A stretch of DNA of 64,000 nucleotides from Scalesia atractyloides (Eukaryota > Streptophyta > Magnoliopsida > Asterales > Asteraceae), in NCBI GenBank assembly GCA_947069175.1, contig CAMTDV010000007.1, positions 47,458,181-47,522,180 on the forward strand, read 5' to 3'. This document shows, piece by piece, positions 22,200-33,606 of this stretch. Position 1 is the stretch's first letter. Every line of letters starts with the position of its first letter. Made by a program: the position numbers and the translations under genes. Below the pieces are notes generated by a model. The model ran no database searches. It worked only from the letters and a program-made list of their open reading frames with translations, and was not told the DNA's origin.

Positions 22200-25100
22200 C
22201 AAGTTGAATTAACTATGCATTTCACTGATTTCTTCAGATTGTCAAATTGATCAGTGAAACTTTTAACCAGATCATGATTAGGTTCAGAAAATTTCTTGCT
22301 TTTGCAATGTTTCGCAGTATATCCTAAATGACCACAGCGAAAGCATTGTTTGCAATTTGATCTTTTTTCCTGGGTGGTGCCGAGTGTGAAGATGATGTAT
22401 GTGATGAGAGTCTGGAGCTGCTTGAAGAATTTGATGACGTAGCATGGCTTGAATTTTTGACTTTCTTCATTTTCTTGTCAAGATGATTTTCATCCTCAAT
22501 GTTGTCTTTACTGTCCTCACTATCTGATGACGAGATTGATTGTTGACTTTCACTTGACAATTCTCCATCATTTCTGAAGTTGTTGTACTTGAATCATCTT
22601 TATTGCTTTCTTCAGTAAAGTCTTTATCAGTCTCTGATGTACCTGTACCTAATGGAACAAACTCGGGAATTTCCTCTGTAAGGAACTTTCCAGATCTGTT
22701 TTTCTTCAATTCTGGGACAAATACAGGAGATTCAAGCATAACATTTTCATCATAAAAACAGAGTTTAAGTCATGACTCTCAACCGCAGCATGCACTTGGT
22801 TGTGAGTCTTAAGTGTAGGCACATGGCCATTACAGTCATCCCGAATGTTAAATTTTGGCATAAAGCCTTACAGTCATCCATCCTAGTCAAACTATTACAG
22901 TTATCCTGAATAGAAGTACTGTTTGTCTTGTTACAATTCCAGGCGAACCAGTTAACTGTTGAATAAATGTCGCCTGAGTAACCGATTCCTATTTTTGAAC
23001 CTCCACAATCATCTTCCTCATTGCACACATCTTCTTTACGCTAACACAGATCTGCATTGTTTTCAGAAATGTTAGTATTGTTTTTAGTTTTGTAGAAGAC
23101 ATTCTGATCCAAAAGATCATTTTTATTGATTAAGTCATTTTTAGGATGAGAAGATGGCATAGGGACATAGTTTTTATTGTGCGGAGGAGGAAAAAAATTT
23201 CTTTCGTTTCCGAGCTTATCCTTATATCCAATACATCCTTTATGAATGTCGGTCGTTGGCAATTTACAGTATCAACCAATGCCTTTTGACTAATTCTCCA
23301 TTTATCAATAATGATTTGCAATTTGTTATTTTTGTGTTGTGATTTTTCTAATATTTCGGTCAAATCATTTATGATAAAATCTTTTCTGAAAACAAATTCT
23401 TTTAAAGTCTGCATTTCAGCCACGGTTGAGTTCAGCTTTCTTTTATATGCAGCTTCATTTTCTTTTAGTTCTTGATAATTTTCAAAACCTTTTCTTTTTC
23501 TTTAATTATGTCACAGTTGAGTGATTTGTAATGTGCCATGACGTTCAAACATGGTTTGGAGCACAGCTTTGCTTTAAATTCATATGGTATGCTATTTACC
23601 AAATCCTTATCCCCAGTTTCTGACTTCTTGGCGGTTGTAGAAGTTCCAACAGTTTCATTCTTGTTGTTACTGATTGCTTCTTGAGCTGTTAGTTTCGAAT
23701 CATTCATCTCAGCCTTCTGTTTTCCCTTCAGTGAAGTTGCTTCAGCAGGATTGATGATGCTTTCAAACCCTTGTCATCTTTGGGAATTCTGGTTGTTTGT
23801 TTCTCTACACAGTTTGATGAAGATGTGACAGAAGCAGTAGAGATTTTTTCCATATGAGCTTTGTTGACTTCTCCTTTGGCCTCAGCTATTTCCTCTGACA
23901 AGTCATAATCTTCCACTACTAAGGCTTTTGGATTATTATCAGCAACACTATCACTTTCTTCAATAACAACCGGCCTTCTTGTATGATTGAGTTCAGCATT
24001 TTCATTTTTCAGCAATGGGCATTCTCTCTTGAAATGACCCAGAATTTTGCAATTGTAACATCTCAGCTTGGACTTATCAAATACAGCTTTTCCCAGAGCT
24101 AGTCTTTTTCCTGTTTGTCTTGAAATTTCTTTAATCGAAGAGTGATCATCACCATCTGCCACTTCAAGTCCATCTCCTCCATATCATCAGGATCCACCTA
24201 ATACATGTCTTAGCAGTGAGAAAATCTCTTTTCAACTCACCTGACATGAGAGCCTCATAGCTGCTTAGGAAGGTGTTAAACAGAGCGACATGTTCGGTGG
24301 ATATCTTAAGTGCTTGAGCATCACTGGCCACGGTAGTCTTCTTATTGGATGATGAGGCCTTTGCAGAGCTTGCGGAAGCGTTAGGATAAGATTCAGCAGC
24401 ACTTTGAGGATTCAATCCACATGAGGTTATGGGAGCAAGAAACGCCATATTTTTAGGAGCAGAGGTTGCAGCAGCTAATTGAGTAAGTTTCTGTGAATAC
24501 CCTGTTTTTCTGCAAATTGTAAAATTTCTTTTCAAGCTCTGGATTCTCGAAAATAAAATTTTTAAGGGGGAAGTCTTCCAGAAAATATCTTTAAAGTAGA
24601 ATCCTTTGTTTGACACCTGCATGAGAAATGATAGAAAAACTGTTGACGCTTTGTTTGATCTTAAAATCAAACCAGATTGAGGCTCCAAGCAACGGCGTGT
24701 CAATAGATTCAGCAATACCTTGTTTGGTTCATCTCTCTCTTGATAATATCCATTTCAAATGCTTTCAGAGTATTGATCAGTTTCGAGAGTGTGACAAGAG
24801 TTGTGCTGGTCAAGAAAGTTCTTTTAATCATCATACACTGAAGGCTCCATTCTTTAGGGAGTGAATCTAGCAGCTTCTTGATGGATGCATAGTTTGCAAC
24901 AGGATTTCCCACTTTCTTCATTTTAGTCAGCACTCCCAGAAATCCACTGATATGATCTGATAAGCTTTAACCACAAACACTCCCGAACATGTCGTACTCT
25001 TTCTGAACCATGTCTCTTTTGTTGTCCATGAGCTCCTCGTTTCCTTCATAGTGGTCAATAAGAGCCAACCACAATTCATGAGCGGAAGTGTACTCTTCAA

Positions 25101-25419
25101 ACAAGTTGTTGTCGTCTTTGGACAAGGCCATAGTAAGAGCAGCATGAGTCCTGCGATCACGTTGAATGAGAGTTATGTCTTCTTCGGTGAATGTTGATAG
25201 ATCTTCGTTGATTGTACGAATATCGTCGCGAATTATCATTGGAATGTGTGGACCCACCACGACAGACATCCATTGAGTATAGTCGGTATACTCAAAGAAG
25301 GCTTTGATTATGTTCTTCCAATTGCTGAAATCCTCAGATCCTTTCAACTTGGGAGGTCTTGTCGTCGTTCCTGTTTCCAACTCGGCTCGGGCTATTGGGT
25401 TAAGTTGATTGAGAAACAT
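22200..25419 (-). pseudogene. Long copia Gag of C1, with two zinc knuckles, frameshifted
   Basis: The start is the ATG at 25419 (MFLNQLNPIARAELETG). N-terminal capsid-like part: PPKLKGSEDFSNWKNIIKAF, HAALTMALSKDDNN, ANYASIKKLLDSLPKEW, to 24709. Next come an insertion (24513-24721), LTQLAAATSAPKNMAFLAP and ISTEHVALFNTFLSSYEALM, then a first knuckle CYNCKILGHFKREC (about 24062-24021) with all four ligands. A long acidic and coiled-coil stretch follows (frames 23707-23465, 23423-23130, 23262-23041, 22739-22467). Near 22345-22300 a second knuckle reads CFRCGHLGYTAKHC with the His replaced by Tyr. It ends before VWVPKTN and a stop. At least six frame changes make it non-functional. Confidence 0.75.
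24513..24721 (-). repeat. 209-bp insertion in C1 gag, possible mini-transposon or intron
   Basis: In element sense it lies between MNQT and TGYSQKL of Gag. The 5-bp AAACA occurs on both sides, and removing the segment plus one AAACA restores the Gag frame, so an insertion with target duplication is the simplest reading. It also has intron-like ends (AAG then GTATTG; TTTGCAG then AAA). It carries an open frame continuous with downstream Gag (24715 onward). The second, inverted copy is at 19450-19657. Confidence 0.65.
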
Positions 25420-26039
25420 CTTGGTTAATCAGAGATTAAATACGCTAGAAAGTATAGATCAGATGACTAATACGCAGCAATAGAGTTAAATACGCTGGAG
25501 ATGCCTGGCGACTTTATCCTGCGAAATTTGCTAAATCCGCTGGAACATGAAAAACAAACATAAGTTTGGCTAAATACGCCAATCACCGTGATAAAATCGC
25601 TGAGGATTTTTATCACTAACTTCGAAGTCGCCTTCGATTAAATGCGTTGACACTATTTCGCTGGAAATCAACAAATCCACTGGTGTTTACCCGGCGTATT
25701 TGTTAATTACGCGATATTCAAGTTAAATCCGCTATATTCAAAAATTTCTACGCTGTATTCATCAATAAATACGCCCAGAAGGGTTTAGGTACGAACAAAA
25801 ACCCTCTAATCACCCAAAAAACATGTTTCTTTGCACCAAAATGACCCAAATGATTACCAAAACACTGATTAACAACAACCCAATGATTAAACACACCAGA
25901 TCAAGCCATTTTAAGTCTAAAAATTTGAAAAACCTTGAAACTTTGAAAACTTTTGAAAAACCTTGAAACTTTGAAAACTTTTGAAAAACCTTCAAAACTT
26001 GAAGAATCTTAACAAAAACTCAAACAATCAGAGCACAAA
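25420..26039 (-). other. Gag leader of C1 with degenerate AAATACGCTGG motifs
   Basis: No gene is seen. From 25438 to 25780 motifs like AAATACGCTGG, AAATACGCC, AAATCCGCT and CCGGCGTATTTG are scattered on both strands about every 20-40 bp. At 25925-26000 a 28-bp unit (TTGAAAAACCTTGAAACTTT plus GAAAACTT) repeats about 2.5 times. Confidence 0.7.
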
Positions 26040-26052
26040 GGCTCTGATACCA
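26040..26052 (-). promoter_or_regulatory. Primer binding site of C1 (initiator tRNA-Met)
   Basis: On the minus strand the sequence is TGGTATCAGAGCC, the complement of the 3' end of plant initiator tRNA-Met, three bases after the 5' LTR end at 26056. Confidence 0.9.
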
Positions 26053-26055
26053 AAT

Positions 26056-26508
26056 TGTGAGTCCCAAATCAGAGTCGGGTCACAGTGGTTGATTGTTATC
26101 ACCCAAATAACTATAAATTAGTTGTTTGAATGTGTAAAGTTAAGAAAACCCAAAAGATGAAGATGAAGATTCTTGTATCTATCAAACAATAAGTGTTGTA
26201 TATGGAATCCCAAATGATATATTCACTGAATGCACCTGGATATTTCGGATTAAGCACAAGTACAACAAGCACACACAAGATCAATCACCAAAATCTGTCT
26301 AAGAACCTTGGACTAGAGTTTTTTATTGATATACTTATATATACAATCTGACTACAAACGTATTTAATAAATACGCTGGGATATTAAATACGCCGCCCAG
26401 TTCCAAGTTTCATAAAATGCACATTTTTCCCTTCTAGATTTGCTAACTATTACAAAACCAGCTCAAACTATTAAACTCAATTATCAACGGTCTCAAAACG
26501 TCCTAACA
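26056..26508 (-). mobile_element. 5' LTR of C1
   Basis: It pairs with 14444-14899. TATA sequence lies at about 26337-26346 on the minus strand. Target duplication GACAT follows at 26509-26513. Confidence 0.9.
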
Positions 26509-26513
26509 GACAT

Positions 26514-27657
26514 TAACCAAAAAGACCAAGTGATTGATGCATACTTAGCATGGAAGATGTTTAACTTAGAAACTCCTGTTGAACATCACCATATCAGAAG
26601 ATGAGCAGACCTGAGTTAGGTGGTGTCGTACTTGTCAACCTAGCACAATGTAATTCACTGGTGATGGAATTATATCGGCGTTGGTTAGAGGCTAAATTGA
26701 GCAACCGAAGGTATGATAGGGAACTAGCATCGATTACGAAGTAGAAGCTTACAACTACCAAGGTTAAGCAGGAGATTAACACGTTGAAGAATTGGATCAA
26801 GGTGTTGAAGAAACACGTGCTTCAAGTGAATGCTACGAGTCAAGCGTCGCAGGCTGCTATGGTGGCTCATGAGGCTCGTGATCTGGCAGTTAAAGGTTTC
26901 AGAGGTTGGCTCTTTCAAAATTTCTTGCAAAACTTTATGAGGTTGAAGGAAAAATTAAGTCCGAGTGCTTAGAATGGAAAACGAAATATGATGCGTTGTA
27001 TGTGGAACATGTGAAGCTTGAGAAGTCTTTAATTCACAACATGCTCATTTTATGTCTTTTCTCTCTTCTTTCTTTGTATGTATTTTGTATGTATACTATT
27101 TGTCATCACATGTTCTTTTTCATGATGCAGAGAGGGATGGGACAAAGAGGGTAAACGATAGGTCAACAAGGTACTTGGAATCGATAAAGAAGGATGTGAG
27201 GGGAAAGTGGCACAGGCTGAAGCAACCATGACTCGAGCTGATGGAGAGGTTTCCGGGTTGTACACGATGATATTGGAGCTCTTACTGACGAAGCAATGGC
27301 TCCTGACAGAAGGTGTGAAGTAGGTTGCACGTTTGGTTCACAAGAGTCCGAAACTAGAAGCTTCAGTCACGCCTTTGACGAATGTAGTGAATGCATTCAG
27401 TTTAATGAGGGGATCAAATTTGGTTATCACTATGCCAAGACTACGGAGCTTGTCGTGACTGAGATCCCCAAGATAGTCGCAGGAGGTGGTGATACACTTA
27501 ATGTCGCTATTGTTGCGTTTGACAAACTGAAGATTGTATCAGTCAAGTCAATGTCAGATCTGGCAGGCAAATCGTTGGCAAAGATCGAGGAACTTGGGAA
27601 GATACTAGTTATTGCCACTAGCGAAGCCAGAAATTGTAGACTGGGAGTTGTAACATA
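26514..27657 (+). pseudogene. Extra ORF of a Tat-type gypsy element, antisense to its pol
   Basis: Plus-strand reading continues the fragment left of C1: KDQVIDAYLAWKMFNLETPVEHHHI, RPELGGVVLVNLAQCNSLVMELYRRW, then a probable coiled coil (LTTTKVKQEINTLKNWIKVLKKH...) in frames 26640-26972. After stops and frameshifts comes 27296-27658 with ECIQFNEGIKFGYHYAK and VTEIPKIVAGGGDTL. The phrases resemble the gypsy-type putative transposase proteins I remember from daisy-family genomes. The next recognisable sequence (28440-28810) is Tat integrase on the opposite strand. Some Tat elements are known to carry such extra ORFs in antisense between pol and the 3' LTR. The gene is broken; its function is unknown. 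Confidence 0.5.
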
Positions 27658-27883
27658 AATGTCACACATTTATCGATGTACGCTAATAACTGACTTACAC
27701 AAGATTATGTCACTAACAATTTCATCTTCCAATAATTTAACTTCTTGACTTATTCTATACTTACATTTGCCGGCATTTAACATATGTAATCACTATTAGT
27801 GCTTTATTTAGCTTTTTTCTTTTTTTTTACCATGGTATCTTTAAAAAATATCACTAATAAATGGTTAAATTAATAAATTCTAA

Positions 27884-27914
<31 letters not shown>

Positions 27915-27936
27915 AATGACTTAATTAAATACTTTC

Positions 27937-27986
<50 letters not shown>

Positions 27987-28439
27987 CAAGATCAAACTTA
28001 TTCATCATTCTCATACCAGATTTTTACACTAATATAAGATAGTTAAAACTAAAAATGTAATTGTAATTGACTTAAAGTAATATTAAATAAAAAAGTAAAT
28101 ATTAAAATACCTACCTCATTTTAAAACATTGAAGCAAGTCGTGAACTTGTGAAGTAAAAAAGGAAAGCAAAAAGATTATAGAAAGTAATTAGTTGGGTAT
28201 TGGACCAAGAAAAACAATAAAATATATAAAGTATTTAATTGAGTATGAACCAATATTGACTGTAGATTAGATATGTCCAATCACTCTTCATCATCTTTCT
28301 CCTTTTTCTTCTCTCTAACACGGTAACTCACTGGCAATAGCATCCCTTTAGCCATAGCTGGAATACTCAAAAACTACGATATCCCTCTTCTATTTTAAAC
28401 TTCAAACTGTAAATCTTTGCCATTTTGTTATAGAAATTT
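27658..28439. other. A/T-rich stretch without a gene, with a long (TA)n run
   Basis: I see no ORF or RNA gene. TATATA runs lie at 27887-27913, and a 44-bp uninterrupted (TA)22 lies at 27941-27984. It probably belongs to the 3' noncoding part of the Tat element. Confidence 0.7.
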
Positions 28440-28810
28440 TCCATTTTTTCTTTCTAACGAGCTTCTTTAATAGCGGCCACATGGCAGCGTTCTTCTAGAA
28501 AGTCTAGGTTCGTTTAGAGATCTTAGTCGTTGTCAGCTTCAGCCAAAATACGTTGGCTAGGGACGCCTATATCGGTTGGAATAACAACCTTTATTTTGTA
28601 GGTGAGACTAAAGGGTGTCTCACATGTGATGGTCTTAAGCATTGTTCGGTTGGCCCAAAGTACTTTTTGTAATTCATCAGCCCAGCTCGTGCCTTCACTC
28701 CCTAACCTCCTTTTTATGCCATCAACAATACTCTAGTTGGCTCATTTGACTTGTCTGTTGGCCTATAGGTAGGCCATGGATGCGAACACTTGTTTAATTT
28801 CGAGATCAGA
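28440..28810 (-). pseudogene. Integrase C-terminal half, Tat-type Ty3/gypsy
   Basis: The minus strand reads FASMAYLQANRQVK, then ANQSIVDGIKRRLG, TSWADELQKVLWANRT, CETPFSLTYKIKVVIP and, further left, ILAEADND and LDFLEERCHVAAIKEAR, interrupted by stops. This is the stretch from the last catalytic acid of the core into the C-terminal domain, with wording typical of Tat integrases. The N-terminal part is cut off by the G1 insertion starting at 28811. Confidence 0.7.
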
Positions 28811-29047
28811 TGTCACACCCTCAAAATCCACATGCGGAGTTTTACCGCGAGGGGTGCGACTGACCAGGATCTAGCCACTAATCATGTTGAACCAATTATT
28901 AAAATTGTAAAATCATTACAATCAACACGATTAGTGATCAATGTTTAAAAGTCCAAAACACAATTTATATTGCAGCGGAAAAATAAAGTAGGATCCATCA
29001 AACCATAAAACCACAAGTTTAATAAATATACAAAACATAAGGCTTTA
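28811..29047 (-). mobile_element. Truncated 3' LTR of G1
   Basis: It matches 41658-41893 almost base for base and then breaks off directly into integrase sequence, so the rest of this LTR and the integrase core and C-terminus were deleted together. Confidence 0.8.
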
Positions 29048-29089
29048 TGGATGGCTTTTGGTATTTAATCTTAACCCTAGCATATTGCT

Positions 29090-29838
29090 CACGTAAGTGG
29101 CTATGTTAGCTTTCACATTCGGCACCAGTAAAGTGTCTTTAGGTCTTATCAGAGCCAGGGTGAACAGAGTAACGAGATTTGTGAGCTTCATCCATAATGA
29201 GATCTCTCAAATTTCCATGTAATGGGACCCTTATTCGCTCCATGAAATAGCGAATACCGTCTGATTTGGTTTTAAGTTGCTTTTCCATGCCACGCATGGA
29301 CTCAGCTTGAAGGTTTTCCTCCTTCAGTGCTTCGATTTGTACAGCACGGATCTGATCAGGGAGGTTAGAATGAATGGTATGTTGCAATGCTCGAACTCTC
29401 TTGGGTCTGGTTTCTTTCCGACGAGAGCACCAACTATCACGTTAGCCTTGCCCGAATGGTACTTGATAACACAGTCGTAGTCATTCAGAAGTTCCACACA
29501 ACGACGTTGCCACATGTTGAGCTCTTTTTGGTCGAGAATATGCTAAAGACTCTTGTGGTCGATGTAGATCATACACTTAGTACCATACAAGTAGTGTCTC
29601 CAAATTTTGAGGGCAAAAAATACTACTCCCAATCCCAAATCATGGGTATTGTAGTTCTTTTCGTGAACCATGAGCTGACGAGATACGTAGGCGATTACCT
29701 TCTCGCATTGCATCAGAACGCATACGAGACCTTGGATTGATGCGTCACAATACACAGCAAAATCATATGTACCTTCTAGTAAGGATAAGATAGGCGCAAT
29801 GCAGAGTTTCTATTTCAACAACTGGAAAGCAGACTCCT
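29090..29838 (-). pseudogene. Gypsy RNase H and integrase zinc finger, G1
   Basis: Frame 29755-29543 reads YCDASIQGLVCVLMQ and KIWRHYLYGTKC (RNase H). Frame 29515-29324 has the RNase H to integrase junction (RRCVELLNDYDCVIKYH). Frame 29387-29139 reads DEAHKSRYSVHPGSDKT, the HHCC start of integrase. The match to the intact Tekay at 57700-58330 is clear. Stops and substitutions (for example CDASIQGLVC for GLGC) show decay. The RNase H is continued on the far side of the solo LTR at 32634. Confidence 0.75.
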
Positions 29839-29843
29839 GGGTA

Positions 29844-32628
29844 TGTAACCCCCCGACCGCGTAAAACAACGAACCGCGGCGGAAATGTAAGGGAGTCATG
29901 TCACAGAACTATTGTTTCACAACTCATGGAATTTGAAATTTTTATTAAGTTAAATGTTTACATTGTCTTGGGATAAACAGAACAACACATAAATAAATTG
30001 TCTTTCATGTTTTAAGTCACTAAGGCCCGCGTGCATTCCTACGTAAGTATGCATCATATTATCAAGCATTGACTCCTGAAACATATGTGAAAAGAGAGTC
30101 AACATAAAAATATCGGCGAGTACATAGGTTTTGTGAGTGTGTCAAATTCGTGACTTTGTATACATATTGCAATACCTCGTCTGACTACAAGAGTCGTTAA
30201 ATAAATACCACATATCAAAAGTGTTTGATATTGCAATACAATTAACCAACTAAAACAAGTTGGTTAGAGTTGTGAAAATCTTATAGTCATGAATCTTGAC
30301 CAAAACGTTTCTTTTGTGAACAAAAAACCTTGTAATAGATTGATTGAAAAGAAAACTTCGTATGGTTTATATCTTTAAGTGAAAATCATTATGTGACATT
30401 GTTCAAAACCATTTGTCCGTGTTATAAACCATTCGTACGTGTCATAAACCAATTGTCCATGTCATAAACAAATTGTCTGTGTTTTTAATTGGAAACTTTT
30501 GATCGTTCTTTAATGAACACATTCAAACCTGTGTTTACTATACCACCAAAGGGTATCTTTAATAGACCACCAAAGGGTCTCTTTAACTAGACTAACAAAT
30601 CAACAAATGATTTGCTAAACAGAAACAGTTTCTGTCATTACCCAAACTTCCACCAAATCTAGTGAACAGTCCGATAATAGGATTGTCAGTCTTATGGTAC
30701 CATAACATACTACTGGTCGCTCGGCCAAAGCTAATGAATGTCATTCGTGTTATGGATAACGCATCAACAAGTTGTTCACATTATTGAAATCGTATTGTTT
30801 TATATATAAACCATAGACATTTTTTTTAAAAACTTGAAATGATTTAGCACATATGAGTCACTCCAAAACATTTGCAAAAACGTAAAAGAGGGGAACTATG
30901 TACTCACTTTGAAAATCTTTTTGTATACATAAACCTTGTATATTGTTTTGAAATCTTGAAAATAATTATAGGCACATATGAATCACCCCAAAACATTTAG
31001 AAAATGTAAAAGAGGGGGGGCTATGTACTCACTTGAGATTGCAAAAGTGTTCTTGATCAACAAAATAAACAAAGCTCAAACGTGTCCTATGTGTTAGATA
31101 AATATGTTAGCGTGTCGGGACTACAAATGGGAGATCGGATAGAATGAAGTCTTATAAACCAAATGAGTGTTGGAACTCATGTGATATAGTTTAACAAACT
31201 TAACATTCTGATTTGGAAAGGATCCTAAGTGCTTTTAACCCATTATGACTCGTTAAGGTAGTTTACGCTACTTTAACGGGTCATTAGCGTAAACGTGTGA
31301 TCGGATGGTTAAGCATGTCCTATGATAAGTCTTAAATGCCCAAGCATGTTTGAAAATGTTATAACATCAGTTTATATGTCAAAAATTTGGTTACATGTGT
31401 TTAAAATGGATTTATGCGCAAAAGGGCATTTTGGTCATTTTTTAAGGACATAGAAGTAACTTATCATAACACTAATCAAACAACGTGACCATAAGGTATA
31501 ACCTCAGCAGGTTATTCCCTATACAACTATGGTCACAAATATGTGTTTGGTCGGATCCTAAGATCGACCAAACGGGTCGAATTCGAAAGTCAAATCGGTG
31601 GTCCAAGACCGCTCGGCTTATGACCCTAAATAAGCACTAAACTAGAAGTGACGAGTTAGACATGTCTAACTAAGTTTATAAAACTGATTTGGTATTGGTG
31701 TTTTGATACCCAAAAAAAATAGTTTCGTCGTAAAATGCACATCATGCGCATTTTGACCGAAACTTTGACTTGTCACTTGGACTAGTAAACGTGGTAATCA
31801 GAAGGTGAAATCATTAGAGATAATAACCTTTGTGATCACGATCATGTTGCAAAGTTCAATTGAACTTTGACTTGATCAAAATATGGTCAATCAGGAAGCC
31901 AAACTGTTCGACTTTTAGCTCAAAATAGCTAAAATAATGAAAGAACTAGGAAGAGTACTTACTCGTGTTGAAGAACACTTTCAGAACTCAATATAGGAGG
32001 CTTCCAAAGGCTATAAACAAGCTCCAAGAAGGATAAAAAGAAGAACTTCGTAGTTTGCTTTGAAGTGTTTTGAAGTGGTGTGAAAAAAATGAAAGAATCA
32101 TAGGGTATTTATAGTATTTTAGGATTAAGGAGGTGATGACAAGTGTCCTCAAGTGTGGATTAGTGTACTAACATGTGTCAACACCATATTAAGTGTGGCA
32201 AAGTGAGTGCTAGGTGTCAAAAATTGGTATAGGTGGCAAACTTGGTAAAGAAGCAAAAATATTTATTATTTTTTTGACATTTTTGGCCCTTGGACTTGTA
32301 TTTTCACTTGTTGTCATTTTTAACACCTTTAACCTAATATTTAGGTTATACAAAGGTGTTAAGACATGTGTAACTTGGATTATGCCCAAAAATGTCATGG
32401 ATGTTGGTTCGTTCGGTTGTACGGTTACGCGTTTCGCAAAAATGCGTAAAACGCTTTAACGAATACGAAAATGATCAAAATTGTGCAACGATTGACATTT
32501 TTGCATTCTCATCAATAAAATACAAGATTTTATTGAATTACAAAAATATTTGGAAATAAAACACAGGGTTTCATTGAATACGAAATTGTTTGTAATTATG
32601 CAATGATTGAAAAGGCAAAAATATCACA
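29844..32628 (-). mobile_element. Solo LTR of a gypsy-type element, 2.8 kb, target duplication GGGTA
   Basis: It starts TGTAACCCCCC and ends ATATCACA on the plus strand. GGGTA is present at 29839-29843 and 32629-32633. Removing the LTR and one GGGTA rejoins the G1 pol sequence exactly where the intact Tekay runs without a break (near 58385). A minus-strand TATA box (ACTATAAATAC) lies at about 32105-32115. Four 20-22-bp units around AAACCA.TTGTCC.TGT lie at 30408-30482, and two small hairpins with ACCAAA loops at 30540-30580. It contains no gene. Confidence 0.9.
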
Positions 32629-32633
32629 GGGTA

Positions 32634-33125
32634 TCACCCCACTTGTAAGTGGTACCCTTCTGTGTCCAATAGTGAGAGGTTGGGAAATCTTAGAGAATCT
32701 CTCGATGAATTTATGGTAATAACCCGCCAGGCCAAGGAATTGGCGGATTTTGGTTAGAGTTTAGGCGCATGCCAATGTTGAATGGATTTGAGTTTGGCTG
32801 GGTCGACATGTATTCCGACTTCGTTCATCACATGTCCATGGAAATGCACTTCCCAAATCCAGAAGTCACACTTCGATAGTGTTGCACAAAGCTGCTCTTT
32901 ACTCAGAAGCTCCAAGTTAAGTTGTAAATGCTCTGCGTGTTCCTACTTGTTCTTAGAGTAGATCAAAATATCGTCTATGAAGACGATGACAAACTTGTCG
33001 AGGTAGGGTTTGCACACACGGTTCATAAGATCCAAGAAAACCGCAGGTGCAATTAGTTAACCCAAATGGCATAACCAAGAACTCATAATGCTTTATCGGT
33101 TGTAGTTGATTGTTGTAGATGACCG
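32634..33125 (-). pseudogene. Gypsy reverse transcriptase fragment, G1
   Basis: On the minus strand the sequence corresponds to the intact Tekay RT at about 58390-58870: the FIDDILIYS-like active site near 32985-32950, the thumb and connection, and the start of RNase H. Numerous frameshifts prevent a continuous frame, but the nucleotide match to the Tekay pol is easy to follow. Confidence 0.7.
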
Positions 33126-33606
33126 GCTCCCGGTCTAAGAGGAAATAAGTACATAAATAAAGAAGCCAATGAAGACGAAGTTATACATAAGAAGGTGCTT
33201 TCACACGGAAAAGGTGTTGACCTTGGGAAACCTCACTTAAGTAGAAAATTCTACCTTGTGCTCCTTCACTTGATGAATTTAAGTATGGCTCGTTGCTTCT
33301 TGAGATTTAAGTAAGCGAGGTTTCGCGCAAAATAGAGTTAGACAAGAATTATAGTGTTCATGAAGCACAACAGGATAAGACGTGAAAACACACCAAAGTG
33401 TAGCCGTAATCAATGTGTTCAACTTGATGCAATGCATAAATGTTTTAAGATTAGTAGTAAGGATTTATCCAATGTCGAGGATGTAATTGGCCGTATGTAA
33501 GTGGTATAAAATAGAAATGAAGAACGTTACTCACCGATAAAAGTGTTACGTCGATGGTGTTGGCACAACGAGAAATTACCAGAGAAGAATCATTGTCGTA
33601 CGAGTT
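33126..33606. other. No gene seen
   Basis: Low-complexity, decayed sequence between G1 RT and the C3 LTR. No domain or repeat was recognised. Confidence 0.6.

Larger units (their letters stand above)
14444..26508 (-). mobile_element. Complete-ended SIRE-like copia element C1 with accessory ORF
   Basis: Both LTRs (14444-14899 and 26056-26508), a PPT next to the left one, a PBS next to the right one and a 5-bp duplication GACAT (14439-14443, 26509-26513) delimit a 12.1-kb insertion. On the minus strand the order is 5' LTR, PBS, leader, gag, protease, integrase, N-terminal RT, conserved 3' noncoding block, promoter/leader copy, accessory ORF, PPT, 3' LTR. The C-terminal half of RT and all of RNase H are missing. 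By eye the LTRs differ at roughly 30 of 455 positions (about 93% identity), so the insertion is much older than the Tekay at 53375. Lineage is tentative: long Gag with two knuckles and a coiled-coil stretch. Confidence 0.85.

Noticed and set aside
27941..27984. (TA)22 run as a functional element or origin
   Set aside because: Ordinary microsatellite; nothing else supports a function.
32210..32459. Overlapping 62- and 81-codon frames on both strands
   Set aside because: Inside the promoter-proximal part of a solo LTR; no domain and no support.
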